Positions 1-8,493 of a stretch of 64,000 nt of DNA are shown piece by piece. The stretch lies in the NCBI RefSeq assembly GCF_014873145.1, contig NZ_JADBEK010000001.1, forward strand, positions 434,001 to 498,000. The letters run 5' to 3'. Positions within the stretch are counted from its first letter, which is position 1. Each line of letters begins with the position of its first letter. A program made the translations under genes and the position numbers. The notes below the pieces were generated by a model, which was not told where the DNA came from, searched no databases, and was given only the letters and a program-made list of their open reading frames with translations. This stretch comes from Nonomuraea angiospora (lineage in GTDB: Bacteria; Actinomycetota; Actinomycetes; Streptosporangiales; Streptosporangiaceae).

Positions 1-304
1 CGTCGAAGACGCGGTCGGTGGAGCCGGGGTGGTAGTTCATGCGCCACAGGTCGCGCTCGGTCAGCGGCTGGCCGGTGGCCTGCGACTGGGCGCGCAGGAA
101 GATGTCGGCCACGGCCCGCCGCTGCCGTGGCTCGGTGACGACGAGGAAGTGCCAGCGCTGCCGGTTGCGCCCGGTGGGCGCCTGCACGGCCAGGTCCACG
201 CACTCCTCGATCAGCTCGCGGGGCACCGGCCGGGTGAGGTCCAGGCGCTTGCGCACCGCGCGGGTCGTGCTCAGCAACTCGTCGGGCGTGAGGTTCAGCG
301 TCAT
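1..304 (-). CDS. nitroreductase family protein, N-terminal part (runs off window)
   Basis: This is the first 101 residues of an FMN-dependent nitroreductase-family oxidoreductase; the gene continues beyond the left edge. The start is an ATG at 304-302. The protein reads MTLNLTPDELLSTTRAVRKR near the start, and the RAVRKR-LDLTRPVP-LIEECVDLAVQAPTGRNRQRWHF pattern is the phosphate-contacting R-x-x-R segment and the APTGxNxQ-like motif typical of this family. It is divergent from the MarR gene at 401, with a 96-nt gap holding an inverted repeat, so the regulator probably controls it. The substrate cannot be told from the sequence. Confidence 0.8.
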   Translation of the reverse strand, partial: MTLNLTPDELLSTTRAVRKRLDLTRPVPRELIEECVDLAVQAPTGRNRQRWHFLVVTEPRQRRAVADIFLRAQSQATGQPLTERDLWRMNYHPGSTDRVFD

Positions 305-324
305 GGCTCAAAACCGTATGCCTG

Positions 325-350
325 CAAATCGTCTGTCGTCAAACGATCTG
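325..350. promoter_or_regulatory. inverted repeat between nitroreductase and MarR genes (candidate MarR operator)
   Basis: CAAATCGT (325-332) and ACGATCTG (343-350) form an inverted repeat with 7 of 8 positions matching and a 10-nt centre. It sits in the 96-nt divergent gap between the nitroreductase and the MarR gene. The size and location fit a MarR dimer site, which is an inference. Confidence 0.4.
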
Positions 351-400
351 AGGGGAGATGGATGTGCGTTAGACTGGCGGCTCACGTGGAAGGAGAGCCG

Positions 401-868
401 ATGCCGGCGACGACCAGGACGACGGACCGCGGGGCGGCGTACTTCCCGCGACTCGCCGCCGAGCGGCTGGACATCGCGCTGTGCCGGGCCTCGGCCGCGG
501 TGGCGCGGGCCGCGGACGCGCACGCCGCCGAGGAAGGTCTCGGGGTCGGCCAGCATCTCGTGCTCCAGATGCTCGACGCCGTCGGCCCCTGCTCCCAGCA
601 GACGCTCAGCGAGGAGCTGCGGATCGACCGCAGCGTCATGGTCGGCGTCTGCGACGACCTGGAGCGGGAGGGCCACGTACGCAGGGAGCGCAACCCGCGT
701 GACCGGCGTTCCTACGCCGTCACCATCACCGACTCGGGCCGGCGCCGGCTCGCCGCGGCCCAGGCCTCGATCCCGGCCTTTCTCGACGACACCTTCCACG
801 CCCTCACCGGTGACGAGCGCGGCCAGCTGAGCGCGATCCTCGCCAAGCTGCTGGGGCAGCGCGGATAA
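401..868 (+). CDS. MarR-family transcriptional regulator
   Basis: A 155-residue winged-helix regulator. The start ATG at 401 is chosen because AAGGAG lies just upstream (about 390-395). Residues 30-60 form the dimer helices (AVARAADAHAAEEGLGVGQH). The winged helix follows, with SQQTLSEELRIDRSVMVGVC as the recognition region and NPRDRRSYAVTIT as the wing, which is the classic D-x-R-x-x MarR wing signature. It is divergent from the nitroreductase gene, so it most likely represses that gene in response to an aromatic or oxidising ligand; the ligand is unknown. Length is normal for the family. Confidence 0.9.
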   Translation: MPATTRTTDRGAAYFPRLAAERLDIALCRASAAVARAADAHAAEEGLGVGQHLVLQMLDAVGPCSQQTLSEELRIDRSVMVGVCDDLEREGHVRRERNPRDRRSYAVTITDSGRRRLAAAQASIPAFLDDTFHALTGDERGQLSAILAKLLGQRG

Positions 869-885
869 GGTTTCGCCGGGCAAGG

Positions 886-919
886 CCGCGAGCCCGCTCT
901 GCGCAGAGCGGGCTCGCGG
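886..919. terminator. perfect 34-bp palindrome, bidirectional terminator
   Basis: CCGCGAGCCCGCTCTGC (886-902) is followed directly by its exact reverse complement (903-919). It lies in the 58-bp gap between the convergent MarR gene (ends 868) and the I36-like gene (ends 927), so it can terminate both transcripts. There is no U tract, as is common in actinomycetes. Confidence 0.65.
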
Positions 920-926
920 GTCAGAC

Positions 927-1646
927 TCAGCCCATGTTCCAGACGGAGGAGATGCGGTCGTTCCATCCGCTCGGGACGAGGTTCGGGATGTCGGCGAAGG
1001 GCTGGACGAACAGGGAGCTGCCGCCGAAGTTGATGTGCTCGTAGTAGCGGACGGCGTTGTTCGTGGCGCCCATGGAGCTGATGACGTCGTTCCAGTCGTG
1101 CAGGTGGAGCGGGCCGTGGTGGACGCTGGTCAGGTCGTTGTGCGCCTGGTGGGCGGCACACCAGAACCAGTCTCCGGCGTAGTCCACGTGCTCGAACATC
1201 TGGACCTGGCCCTGGGTCGCGGGGCGGGGGTCGGCCGCGCGCAGCTGCGAGGCCGCCCACACCGCGCCGTTGAGCGCGCTGTCGTCGGTCAGCGCGACCA
1301 GGCGCTCGGTGCCGTAGACGTAGGTCAGCGGACGGCCGTCGAACCGCGACAGGTCGCGGGGATCGTGCTCGACGCCGTCCACGACCACGGCCATGGCGGG
1401 CGCGGGGTGGGTGATGGGCTGGGTGGAGGCGGCCGCGGGCCTGCTCAGTGCCTGCGCCGCGTCCATCCTGACGGGCGGGGCGGAGCGGGGCGCGTTGACC
1501 GCCTTGCTGACGAGCGCCTCCAGTGTGGTGATGCCCTGGTCGCGGAGCAGCGCCAGCACGTCGGTCTCGTTCAGGCCGCCGACGTGGTCGGAGAACTCCA
1601 GGAACCGCTCGATCTGGCGGCGGGCCGGGGTCGAGATGGTTGTCAC
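927..1646 (-). CDS. beta/gamma-crystallin-like (peptidase inhibitor I36-type) protein
   Basis: A 239-residue protein. The GTG at 1646-1644 is preferred as start because GGGGGAGG lies about 7 nt upstream; an upstream ATG at 1685 has no such site. The N-terminal third is a helical segment (RRQIERFLEFSDHVGGL, then LNETDVLALLRDQG). The C-terminal half has two Greek-key-like motifs: QMFEHVDYAGDWFWC with LHDWNDVISS, and YYEHINFGGSSLFV with GWNDRISSVWN. The pattern Y-E-x-x-x-F-G-G followed by W-N-D-x-I-S-S is shared by microbial crystallins and the streptomycete metalloprotease inhibitor family I36. No signal peptide is obvious. The function, stabilising or inhibitory, is not settled. Confidence 0.65.
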   Translation of the reverse strand: MTTISTPARRQIERFLEFSDHVGGLNETDVLALLRDQGITTLEALVSKAVNAPRSAPPVRMDAAQALSRPAAASTQPITHPAPAMAVVVDGVEHDPRDLSRFDGRPLTYVYGTERLVALTDDSALNGAVWAASQLRAADPRPATQGQVQMFEHVDYAGDWFWCAAHQAHNDLTSVHHGPLHLHDWNDVISSMGATNNAVRYYEHINFGGSSLFVQPFADIPNLVPSGWNDRISSVWNMG

Positions 1647-1832
1647 GGGTTTGCCTCCCCCTCTGAGTGGTGCGAACTCCTTCATGGTCGGGTGGCGCGG
1701 CGGCCCGGGCATTCCCCAGTGTTGGGGATGGTGTTCATGGTCGATGCCGCCATAGGCTCGCCGGTTCCATCTTGGGCGGGGCAAGTGCCGGGCTTGATCG
1801 GCTGTTGGGTTCGCGGACCGTATGGTCCGGAC

Positions 1833-2294
1833 ATGCTTGGAGACACCGCTGGGGCGGACGCGGCCGGACCGTGGGGCGCCGCGGGGATATCGTTGATCGG
1901 CATCGTGGTGCTGGGGGCCTGCTCGGCGCTGATCCGGCGCAGGACCCGGCGGCGCACCGCCCGCCGGGAGCGGGCTCGCCGGGCCGCGCTGGACCTGGCC
2001 GCGGCGGTCGAGGACGTCCGTACCGGCATGCGCGACGCGACGACGCGGCACGAGCGCGGCGTCGCCCTGGCGCGGTGGCGATCTCGCTGGATGTACGCCG
2101 CCGCCATGATCGCTCTCGTCGATCCCGCCGTCGCCAAGGACGTGCGGGCTCAGGGGCGACGCCTGTACGCGGACCTCATGGCCGTCGAAGTGCTCGGCAC
2201 GGCCTGGCCGGTCGGCGGCATGCGGCGCGAGTCCGGCCAGCTCCTCCACGCCAGTGCCCGCGACCTCTACACCCGTTGTTGCAGCCGAGACTGA
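1833..2294 (+). CDS. small membrane-anchored protein, unknown function
   Basis: A 153-residue protein from an ATG at 1833. Residues 12-30 (WGAAGISLIGIVVLGACSAL) form one hydrophobic segment, followed by a strongly basic stretch (RRRTRRRTARRERARRAALD) that would hold the rest in the cytoplasm. The remainder is helical with no motif I recognise. No clear Shine-Dalgarno precedes the start; a near-palindrome GGACCGTATGGTCC lies at 1815-1828. Coding is supported by base composition and the hydrophobic/basic architecture only, so the call is tentative. Confidence 0.5.
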   Translation: MLGDTAGADAAGPWGAAGISLIGIVVLGACSALIRRRTRRRTARRERARRAALDLAAAVEDVRTGMRDATTRHERGVALARWRSRWMYAAAMIALVDPAVAKDVRAQGRRLYADLMAVEVLGTAWPVGGMRRESGQLLHASARDLYTRCCSRD

Positions 2295-2391
2295 TCCTGG
2301 AACCTCACTTTTCCCGACAAACCAGATGATCTGCTTGAAACGCACAAACAACACGCCGCCGGATGAACGGCAATAAAGCACATCCAGACTC

Positions 2392-2414
2392 ACCTCCAGC
2401 AAAATCTTGGAGGT
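2392..2414 (+). promoter_or_regulatory. 5'-UTR hairpin masking the ribosome binding site of the amine oxidase
   Basis: ACCTCCA (2392-2398) is the exact complement of TGGAGGT (2408-2414), with a 9-nt AT-rich loop. The right arm is the Shine-Dalgarno of the gene starting at 2417/2420, so in the mRNA the ribosome binding site would be base-paired. This suggests translational control by temperature, ligand or ribosome pausing. The pairing is seen in the sequence; regulation is inferred. Confidence 0.5.
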
Positions 2415-2416
2415 AA

Positions 2417-4006
2417 GTGTTGGGCTACAGCAGACGCGATTTCCTGTCCGCCGTCGGTGTCTCCGGTGGGGCAGGCGCGCTCTTCGCGACCATGGGCGCG
2501 CTCGGGCTCGCGCCGTCCGCCGAGGCGTCCGCGAAGGGGACCTTCGACCCGCCACAGCAGTCCGATTTCTCCCTCACCGGGCGGTCCGCGAAGAAGGTCG
2601 TGATCCTCGGCGCGGGGATAGCCGGCCTCGCCACGGCGTACGAGCTGGGCAAGGCGGGCTACGACTGCACGATTCTGGAGGCGCTCGACCGGGTGGGCGG
2701 CCGGAACTGGACCATCCGCGGCGGCGACCGGGTGACCGAGCTGGACGGCACCACGCAGGTCGCGAAGTTCGGTGACGGCGTCTACCTCAACGCGGGGCCG
2801 GCCCGGCTGGCGCAGTGGATGGTCACCATGGACTACTGCCGCGAGCTCGGCGTGGATCTGGAGGTCTTCACCAACTCCAACGCCCAGGCGTACATCTACC
2901 ACCAGAACATGCGGGCCCCCGTCCGCTGGCGCACCGCGAAGGCCGACGTGTACGGGTACGTCTCGGAGCTGCTGTCGCGGGCGACCGACGCGGGGGCTCT
3001 GGACGCCGCGCTGACGGCGCAGGACAAAGAGCGGCTGATCGCCTTCCTGTCCAGTTTCGGGGCGGTGGGCGACAGGGCGAGCGGATTCAAGTACTCCGGC
3101 GGCACCCGCCGCGGCCACGGCGTGAACCCGGGCGCGGGCGACCAGCCGGGCACGGCCCTCGGGCCGGTGCCGTCGCTGTCGGAGGTGCTGGCCAGCGGCG
3201 TCGGGCAGCGGTTCGCGTTCGAGTTCGGCTACGACCAGGCGATGCTGATGTTCCAGCCGGTGGGCGGCATGGACGCGATCCCGCGGGCCTTCGCCGCCAA
3301 AATCGGGCGGCAGCGGATCCGGCTGCGCGCCAAGGTCACCAGGATCACCGATCTGCCGGACGGCGTGGAGGTGGAGTACGCGGACCGGCACGGCCGTACC
3401 CAGAAGATCAAGGCGGACCTGTGCGTCGCGGCGATGCCCCCGCACATCCTGGCCAGAACCGCGCACAACCTCGGCGCGGAGGTCCAGGCCGCCCTCGCCA
3501 CCCCGACCGCCACGAACGCGGGCAAGATCGGTCTGGAGTACCGCCGCCGCTGGTGGGAGGTCGACGAGGACATCTACGGCGGCATCACCGCCACCGACCT
3601 CGACCTGGCCACGATCTGGTACCCCTCCTACGGGTACGGCGCGTCGCGCGGCATGGTCGTCGGCTACTACAACTTCGGCGCCCAGGCCGACGCGTACGCC
3701 GCGCTGAAGCCGGCCGAGCGCGAGCGCCGCGCGATCGAGCAGGGCATGAAGATCCATGGTGCGAAATATCGCGACGAACTGGCGTCGTCGGTGTCCATCG
3801 CCTGGAAGCTCCAGCCGCACATCGAGGGCGCGTGGGTGGGCTGGCCGTCCCGGCAGGGCGCGTACCAGCTCCTCGGCAAGCCCGCCGGGCACGTGTACTT
3901 CGCGGGCGACTGGCTGAGCTACATGATCGCCTGGCAGTCGGGAGCCCTGGAGTCCGCCCGCAAGGTCGTCACCGAGCTGCACCAGCGCGTCCTGAGCACC
4001 TCCTGA
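2417..4006 (+). CDS. Tat-exported flavin-dependent amine oxidase
   Basis: A 529-residue FAD oxidase that would convert amines or L-amino acids to imines plus H2O2 outside the cytoplasm. The start is GTG 2417 or TTG 2420; TTG has the better spacing from TGGAGG (2408-2413). A twin-arginine signal (SRRDFLSAVGVSG, then a hydrophobic run ending APSAEA) occupies residues 5-38. The FAD dinucleotide-binding fold follows (VVILGAGIAGLATAYELG at about residue 58, GGRNWTIRGG at about 95). The C-terminal FAD motif is VYFAGDWLSYMIAWQSGALE near residue 497. Length fits the L-amino-acid/monoamine oxidase family. It is followed after 14 nt by a secreted RidA-like protein, which suggests the imine product is hydrolysed in the same compartment. 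The substrate is unknown. Confidence 0.85.
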   Translation: MLGYSRRDFLSAVGVSGGAGALFATMGALGLAPSAEASAKGTFDPPQQSDFSLTGRSAKKVVILGAGIAGLATAYELGKAGYDCTILEALDRVGGRNWTIRGGDRVTELDGTTQVAKFGDGVYLNAGPARLAQWMVTMDYCRELGVDLEVFTNSNAQAYIYHQNMRAPVRWRTAKADVYGYVSELLSRATDAGALDAALTAQDKERLIAFLSSFGAVGDRASGFKYSGGTRRGHGVNPGAGDQPGTALGPVPSLSEVLASGVGQRFAFEFGYDQAMLMFQPVGGMDAIPRAFAAKIGRQRIRLRAKVTRITDLPDGVEVEYADRHGRTQKIKADLCVAAMPPHILARTAHNLGAEVQAALATPTATNAGKIGLEYRRRWWEVDEDIYGGITATDLDLATIWYPSYGYGASRGMVVGYYNFGAQADAYAALKPAERERRAIEQGMKIHGAKYRDELASSVSIAWKLQPHIEGAWVGWPSRQGAYQLLGKPAGHVYFAGDWLSYMIAWQSGALESARKVVTELHQRVLSTS

Positions 4007-4020
4007 GAGGACACCTCCGC

Positions 4021-4650
4021 ATGAAGATCCGCACCATCGCCCTGTCCGCGGCCGTCGTCCTCGTCCTCGGCACGGGTACGGCCGCCGCCGGTCCCACCTG
4101 GTCGCCCCGGCCGCAGGAGGTCAAGCCGTTCCTCCCCGAGGGCGCCGCCAACCCGGCGATCGCCGACGGGGTGGCGCTCGGGAAGCAGGTGGCCACGTAC
4201 ACCGCCAGCGGCCTGGGACCGGCGGCGGGCAACCCCGCGGCCCCCGCCGACTCTCCCGAACGCTACGTGGACCTGCCCGGCGCGGTCCTGCCTCCGGGGG
4301 TCACCCTCACCGAGGCCCAGGCCCTCAACGTGCTCAAACGCGTCAAGGCCAACCTCACCGCGGCCGGGCTGGGCCTGGCCGACGTCGTCTCCATGCGCGC
4401 CTACCTGGAGAAGCCGCCCGGAGCCGAGTCGGCGGACTTCGCCGGCTGGAACCGCGCCTACCGCCAGTTCTTCGCCAACACGGACCTGGCCACCGGCCGG
4501 CCCGTACCCGTCCCGCTCGGCACCGCCGCGCCCGCCCCGCCGATGGAGGTCAACCCGGCCCGCCCGGCCCGCGTCACGATCGAGATCGCCAACCTCCCGG
4601 TCGCGGGCTGGCTCGTCGAAGTGGAGGTCGTCGCCGCCTACAGGCACTGA
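4021..4650 (+). CDS. secreted RidA (YjgF/YER057c/UK114)-family protein
   Basis: A 209-residue protein with a Sec signal peptide (MKIRTIALSAAVVLVLGTGT, then AAAGPT). The mature part has the Rid fold: QALNVLKRVKANLTAAGLGL, DVVSMRAYLE and the C-terminal NPARPARVTIEIANLP strand. The Arg of PAR aligns with the catalytic arginine of RidA enamine/imine deaminases. Family members hydrolyse reactive 2-imino acids; most are cytosolic, so export here is unusual but matches the Tat-exported amine oxidase immediately upstream. The two are probably one operon ended by the hairpin at 4707-4743. Segment 60-90 is longer than in compact RidA proteins. Confidence 0.8.
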   Translation: MKIRTIALSAAVVLVLGTGTAAAGPTWSPRPQEVKPFLPEGAANPAIADGVALGKQVATYTASGLGPAAGNPAAPADSPERYVDLPGAVLPPGVTLTEAQALNVLKRVKANLTAAGLGLADVVSMRAYLEKPPGAESADFAGWNRAYRQFFANTDLATGRPVPVPLGTAAPAPPMEVNPARPARVTIEIANLPVAGWLVEVEVVAAYRH

Positions 4651-4706
4651 CCTCGGCGCTGCCGGGGCTGGTGTGGGCTCTGTTGTCCAAGGGAAGGAAC
4701 ACGAAG

Positions 4707-4743
4707 GCGCCGCCTCTGCTCACGCACTGAAAAGAGGCGGCGC
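4707..4743 (+). terminator. hairpin terminator after the RidA gene
   Basis: GCGCCGCCTCT (4707-4717) pairs perfectly with AGAGGCGGCGC (4733-4743) across a 15-nt loop, followed by TGTTTCGTTCT. It lies 57 nt after the RidA stop and upstream of the TetR promoter, so it separates the two operons. Confidence 0.6.
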
Positions 4744-4803
4744 TGTTTCGTTCTCCGCCTCCCGCCGCCTCTGGTTGATGGTTGAACGCTTGCATGGCAA
4801 CCA

Positions 4804-4816
4804 ATACAAATGTATA
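4804..4816. promoter_or_regulatory. ATACA-AA-TGTAT palindrome at the TetR promoter (candidate autoregulatory operator)
   Basis: Perfect 5+2+5 palindrome at 4804-4815, overlapping the likely -10 (TAGAAT, 4815-4820) of the TetR-ABC operon. A -35-like TTGCAT is at 4790-4795 (19-nt spacer). A TetR bound here would block its own promoter. This is an inference from placement. Confidence 0.45.
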
Positions 4817-5457
4817 GAATGCTGGACGTGCGACCAATTTCTGAAGAGGACCTGACCACGCGTGCCCGCATTCGCGACGCCGCGATGGCGTTGTTCGCCG
4901 AGCAGGGGGTCAAGGCCACCACGATCCGCGGGATCGCCGAGGCGGCCAGGGTCTCGCCCGGCCTGGTGCAGCACCACTTCGGCACCAAGGAGGCGCTGAG
5001 GCAGGCGTGCGACGAGTACGTCCTCAGCTACGTGCGCGAACAGGTCACCGCCGGCGTCACCGACCGCAACCTGGAGAAGCCCGAATTCATCGAGAACGTC
5101 CACCGCACCGCGCCGCCCCTGATGAAGTACCTCGGCCGCGCGCTCGTGGAGGGCTCCCCGGCGGCGGCCACCATGTTCGACGACCTCGTGACCGTGACGG
5201 AGCAGCATCTCGCCAACGAGGACCAGCACTCCGAGGCCGACCACCGCGCCCGCGCGACCGTGCTGACGGCGATGAAGCTGGGCATCACGGTGCTGCACGA
5301 GCACGTCTCCCGCGCGCTCGGCACGGACCTTTACGCGCCGCAGGGCGCGTTGCGCGTCGGCAAGGCCCAGCTCGACCTGATCAGACCCGAATTCCTCGGC
5401 CGCGAGCTGTTCGAACAGGCGCGGACCGGGCTGGAGAAGTTCGAGGGACAACAATGA
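4810..5457 (+). CDS. TetR-family regulator of the adjacent ABC exporter
   Basis: A 209-215 residue TetR regulator. Candidate starts are ATG 4810, ATG 4819 and GTG 4828. None has a Shine-Dalgarno, and the predicted -10 at 4815-4820 would place the transcript start at about 4827, so a leaderless GTG start at 4828 is the most coherent reading. The HTH is in residues 20-60 ([49 protein letters not shown]). The C-terminal ligand domain has no recognisable ligand signature. The stop overlaps the ATG of the ABC ATPase gene by 4 nt, so it is cotranscribed with the exporter and probably represses it. Confidence 0.9.
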   Translation: MYRMLDVRPISEEDLTTRARIRDAAMALFAEQGVKATTIRGIAEAARVSPGLVQHHFGTKEALRQACDEYVLSYVREQVTAGVTDRNLEKPEFIENVHRTAPPLMKYLGRALVEGSPAAATMFDDLVTVTEQHLANEDQHSEADHRARATVLTAMKLGITVLHEHVSRALGTDLYAPQGALRVGKAQLDLIRPEFLGRELFEQARTGLEKFEGQQ

Positions 5458-6344
5458 ACGCCGCAGTGCGAGCCGACGGCCTGGTCAAGACCTTCGGCCA
5501 GGCAAGGGCCCTGGACGGGCTCGACCTCACCGTCAGGACGGGGGAGGTGCACGGCTTCCTCGGCCCCAACGGCGCGGGCAAGACCACCACGATCCGCATC
5601 CTGCTGGGGCAGATGCGCGCCGACGGCGGCCGGATCGAGTTGCTCGGCGGCGACCCGTGGCGCGACGCCACCGAGCTGCACCGAAGGCTCGCCTACGTGC
5701 CCGGCGACGTCACCCTGTGGCCCTCGCTGACCGGCGGCGAGGTCATCGACCTGCTGGGCAGGGTGCGCGGCGGCCTCGACCCCCGGCGGCGCGCCGAGCT
5801 GCTGGAGCACTTCGAGCTCGACCCGCGCAAGAAGTGCCGCACCTACTCCAAGGGCAACCGGCAGAAGGTGGCGCTGGTGGCCGCCTTCGCCTCCGACGTG
5901 GAACTCCTGGTGCTGGACGAGCCGACCTCGGGCCTGGACCCGCTGATGGAGGCGGTCTTCAACGACTGCGTCCTGCGGGAGAAGCGCGACGGCCGCACCG
6001 TGCTGCTGTCCAGCCACATCCTGTCGGAGGTCGAGACGCTGTGCGACCGCGTCAGCATCATCCGCACCGGCCGTACCGTCGAGTCCGGCAGCCTGGCCGA
6101 CCTGCGCCACCTCACCCGCACCTCGGTGACGGCCGAGCTGATCGGGTCCGCGCCGGGGCTGGCCGCGCTGCGCGGCGTACACGACCTGACCGTGGACGGC
6201 GCCCGGCTGCGCTGCCAGGTGGACGGCGACGCGCTCACCGCGGTGCTCGCCGAGCTGGCCAGGGCGGGCGTGCGGACGCTGACCACGCAGCCGCCCACGC
6301 TGGAGGAGCTGTTCCTGCGGCACTACGAGGGAGCCGCCGCATGA
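5454..6344 (+). CDS. ABC exporter ATP-binding protein (antibiotic-export type)
   Basis: A 296-residue ABC ATPase. Walker A is [11 protein letters not shown] (about residue 39), the Q-loop region QMRADGG, the signature [15 protein letters not shown] (the usual LSGGQ is replaced by SKGNR, common in this drug-export subgroup), Walker [16 protein letters not shown] and the H-loop SSHILSE. The C-terminal 80 residues form the accessory domain of DrrA-like ATPases. The ATG overlaps the TetR stop by 4 nt and the gene's own stop overlaps the permease ATG by 4 nt. It would energise the 523-residue permease downstream. Confidence 0.92.
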   Translation: MNAAVRADGLVKTFGQARALDGLDLTVRTGEVHGFLGPNGAGKTTTIRILLGQMRADGGRIELLGGDPWRDATELHRRLAYVPGDVTLWPSLTGGEVIDLLGRVRGGLDPRRRAELLEHFELDPRKKCRTYSKGNRQKVALVAAFASDVELLVLDEPTSGLDPLMEAVFNDCVLREKRDGRTVLLSSHILSEVETLCDRVSIIRTGRTVESGSLADLRHLTRTSVTAELIGSAPGLAALRGVHDLTVDGARLRCQVDGDALTAVLAELARAGVRTLTTQPPTLEELFLRHYEGAAA

Positions 6345-7912
6345 CCGGCACCCTGACCCTGATCCGGCTCGTCCTGCGCAGGGACCGCGTGCTGCTGCCG
6401 GTGTGGATCGCGATCAGCGCGCTGCTGCCGGCGAGCATCGCCTCCGCCACCAGCGACCTCTACGCCGACCAGGCCGCCCGCGACGCCTTCGCGGCGGCCT
6501 CGGCGAGCAACCCCGCGCAGCTGGCCACGCGCGGCCACATCTACGACGCGAGCGTCGGCGGCCTGACCGCCTGGACGCTCGGCTCGTCCCTCGCGCTGAT
6601 CGGCGGGCTGGTCAGCATCCTGCTGGTGACCAGGCACACCAGGGTCGAGGAGGAGACCGGCCGGCGCGAGCTGCTGTCGTCGGGGGTCATCGGCCGCCAC
6701 GCCCCGCTGGCCGCCGCGCTCGCGGTCGTGCTGGCCGCCAACCTGCTGCTGGGCCTGCTGTCGGTGATCCCGCTGATCGCGAGCGGCCTGCCCGCGGGTT
6801 CCTCGCTGCTGTTCGGGCTGTCCACCGCGGGGGGCGGCTGGGCGTTCGCGGCCGTGGCCGCCGTCACCGCGCAGCTCACCGCGTCATCCGGTACGGCGCG
6901 CGGCATCGCGATCGCCGTCGGCGGCCTGCTGTTCGCGCTGCGTTCGCTGGCCGACACCGGCGGCATCGGCTGGCTGGCGTGGCTGACGCCGTTCGGCTGG
7001 GTCCGGCTGACCAAGCCCTACGCCGGTGACCAGTGGTGGGTGCTGGGGCTGATCGCGGTGGCCGTGGCCGCCGCGGCGACGGCCGCCTTCGCCCTGTCCA
7101 CCCGGCGCGACGTGGCCGGCGGCCTGGTGCCCATCCGCCAGGGGCCCGCCACCGGAGGGCTGCCGGGCGCGTTCGGCCTGGCCGGGCGGCTGCACCGGGG
7201 GACGGTCGCGGGCTTCGCGATCGGGTTCGGCCTGCTGGGGGCGCTGCTCGGCGTGTCGGCGCGCGGCCTGGACACCCAGCTGGACACGCCGCAGTTCCAG
7301 GAGCTGGCCGCGACCGTCGGCGGCGCGGGCGCCCGCATCTCGGACGTGTTCTTCACGTTCGTGATGTACGTGCTCAGCCAGCTCGTCACAGGCGCGGCCC
7401 TGGTGTCGGCGCTGCGCGCCCGGAGCGAGGAGGCGGCGGGCCGGGCCGAACTCCTGCTGTCCACCCCCGTCGGCCGGCTGCGCTGGGCGCTGAGCCACCT
7501 GATGTTCGCCGTCGTGAGCCCGGTGTTGCTGCTGGCCGTGCTGGGCGCGGCGGCGGGGCTCACCTACGACGGCGACGTGGCCCGCGTCGCCGGGGCCACG
7601 CTGGCGTACCTGCCCGCGGTCTGGACCGTGGTCGGGATCGCGACGCTGCTGTTCGGCCTGCTGCCCCGGCTGGCCGCGGCCGTGAGCTGGACCGCGCTCG
7701 GCCTCTTCCTGGTCGTGGACCTGCTGGCGGAGTTCAAGCTGGCCACCGGGGTCGTCCTGAACCTGTCGCCGTTCGTGCACGTGCCGGCGATGCTGCTGGG
7801 CGGCTCCTCGTCGGCGGTGGCGCCGCTGCTGGGGCTGACCGCGGTGGCCGTCGCCCTGGCCGGGGCGGGGCTGGCGTTCCTGCGCCGCCGCAACCTGGTG
7901 CCCTCCGCCTGA
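6341..7912 (+). CDS. ABC exporter permease, polyketide-antibiotic type
   Basis: A 523-residue polytopic membrane protein with about 12 hydrophobic segments in two related halves (e.g. [51 protein letters not shown] in the first half; [34 protein letters not shown] in the second). The [17 protein letters not shown] and [17 protein letters not shown] pair shows the internal duplication typical of the tetronasin-resistance/polyketide antibiotic transporter permeases. The start ATG overlaps the ATPase stop. With the ATPase and TetR it forms a regulated efflux operon; the exported compound is not known. Confidence 0.9.
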   Translation: MTGTLTLIRLVLRRDRVLLPVWIAISALLPASIASATSDLYADQAARDAFAAASASNPAQLATRGHIYDASVGGLTAWTLGSSLALIGGLVSILLVTRHTRVEEETGRRELLSSGVIGRHAPLAAALAVVLAANLLLGLLSVIPLIASGLPAGSSLLFGLSTAGGGWAFAAVAAVTAQLTASSGTARGIAIAVGGLLFALRSLADTGGIGWLAWLTPFGWVRLTKPYAGDQWWVLGLIAVAVAAAATAAFALSTRRDVAGGLVPIRQGPATGGLPGAFGLAGRLHRGTVAGFAIGFGLLGALLGVSARGLDTQLDTPQFQELAATVGGAGARISDVFFTFVMYVLSQLVTGAALVSALRARSEEAAGRAELLLSTPVGRLRWALSHLMFAVVSPVLLLAVLGAAAGLTYDGDVARVAGATLAYLPAVWTVVGIATLLFGLLPRLAAAVSWTALGLFLVVDLLAEFKLATGVVLNLSPFVHVPAMLLGGSSSAVAPLLGLTAVAVALAGAGLAFLRRRNLVPSA

Positions 7913-7919
7913 TCCCCGC

Positions 7920-8378
7920 TCAGGACTCCGCCGCGCCCTGGCCGGCCCTGGCGGTCGCGGCGGCGTGCTCCTCGGCGGTCATGCCGAGGTGGGGGTGGCT
8001 CTGGTGGAGGTCGTGCTGGTCGTCGGCCCACTGCCGGTAGGCCCGCCGGACGGCCGGCTCGTCGGAGTCGACGATCCGCGCGATGTCGGCCCAGGTGGCC
8101 CCCGCCTCGAGTGCGTGATGGACGTGGGCGGGATGGCGTACGGTGCGCGCGATGCACTCCGCCAGCGCCAGCAGCTCGAGGTGCTCGGCCACGGTGAGCG
8201 CGGGCCGGTCGCCGGCGCCGTGCCGAGCGGGGTCGTAGATGCCCCGGGTCACCAGCTCGACCCGGGCGCGAGCCGCCGCGTCCTTGGCGGCCAGCGCGTC
8301 GTAGCGCTCCAGCTGCCGGCTGACGGGCATGTCGAAGCGGGCGTCGCGCCAGGACGTGATGGGCTCGGACGTGGTCAT
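7920..8378 (-). CDS. conserved actinobacterial protein, unknown function
   Basis: A 152-residue soluble protein. ATG 8378 is chosen because GGAGAAG lies about 5 nt upstream on the minus strand. It has an N-terminal RDARFDMPVSRQLERYDAL segment and a predicted small HTH-like region (EAGATWADIARIVDSDEPAVRRAYRQW) that resembles the helix-turn-helix of short actinobacterial regulators; the C-terminus is His-rich (QHDLHQSHPHLGM). It is convergent with the permease gene with only 7 bp between stops. DNA binding is possible but unproven. Confidence 0.6.
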   Translation of the reverse strand: MTTSEPITSWRDARFDMPVSRQLERYDALAAKDAAARARVELVTRGIYDPARHGAGDRPALTVAEHLELLALAECIARTVRHPAHVHHALEAGATWADIARIVDSDEPAVRRAYRQWADDQHDLHQSHPHLGMTAEEHAAATARAGQGAAES

Positions 8379-8493
8379 GACGACTTCTCCAGGGCGGTCG
8401 GGGTGCCGGTTTTCGGGGCGTCTCAAGTACACACCATTCCTGGGACAGGACGCGGCGGCGAGTATTGTCGGTGGCGTCGGGCAGGGTAGGTCC

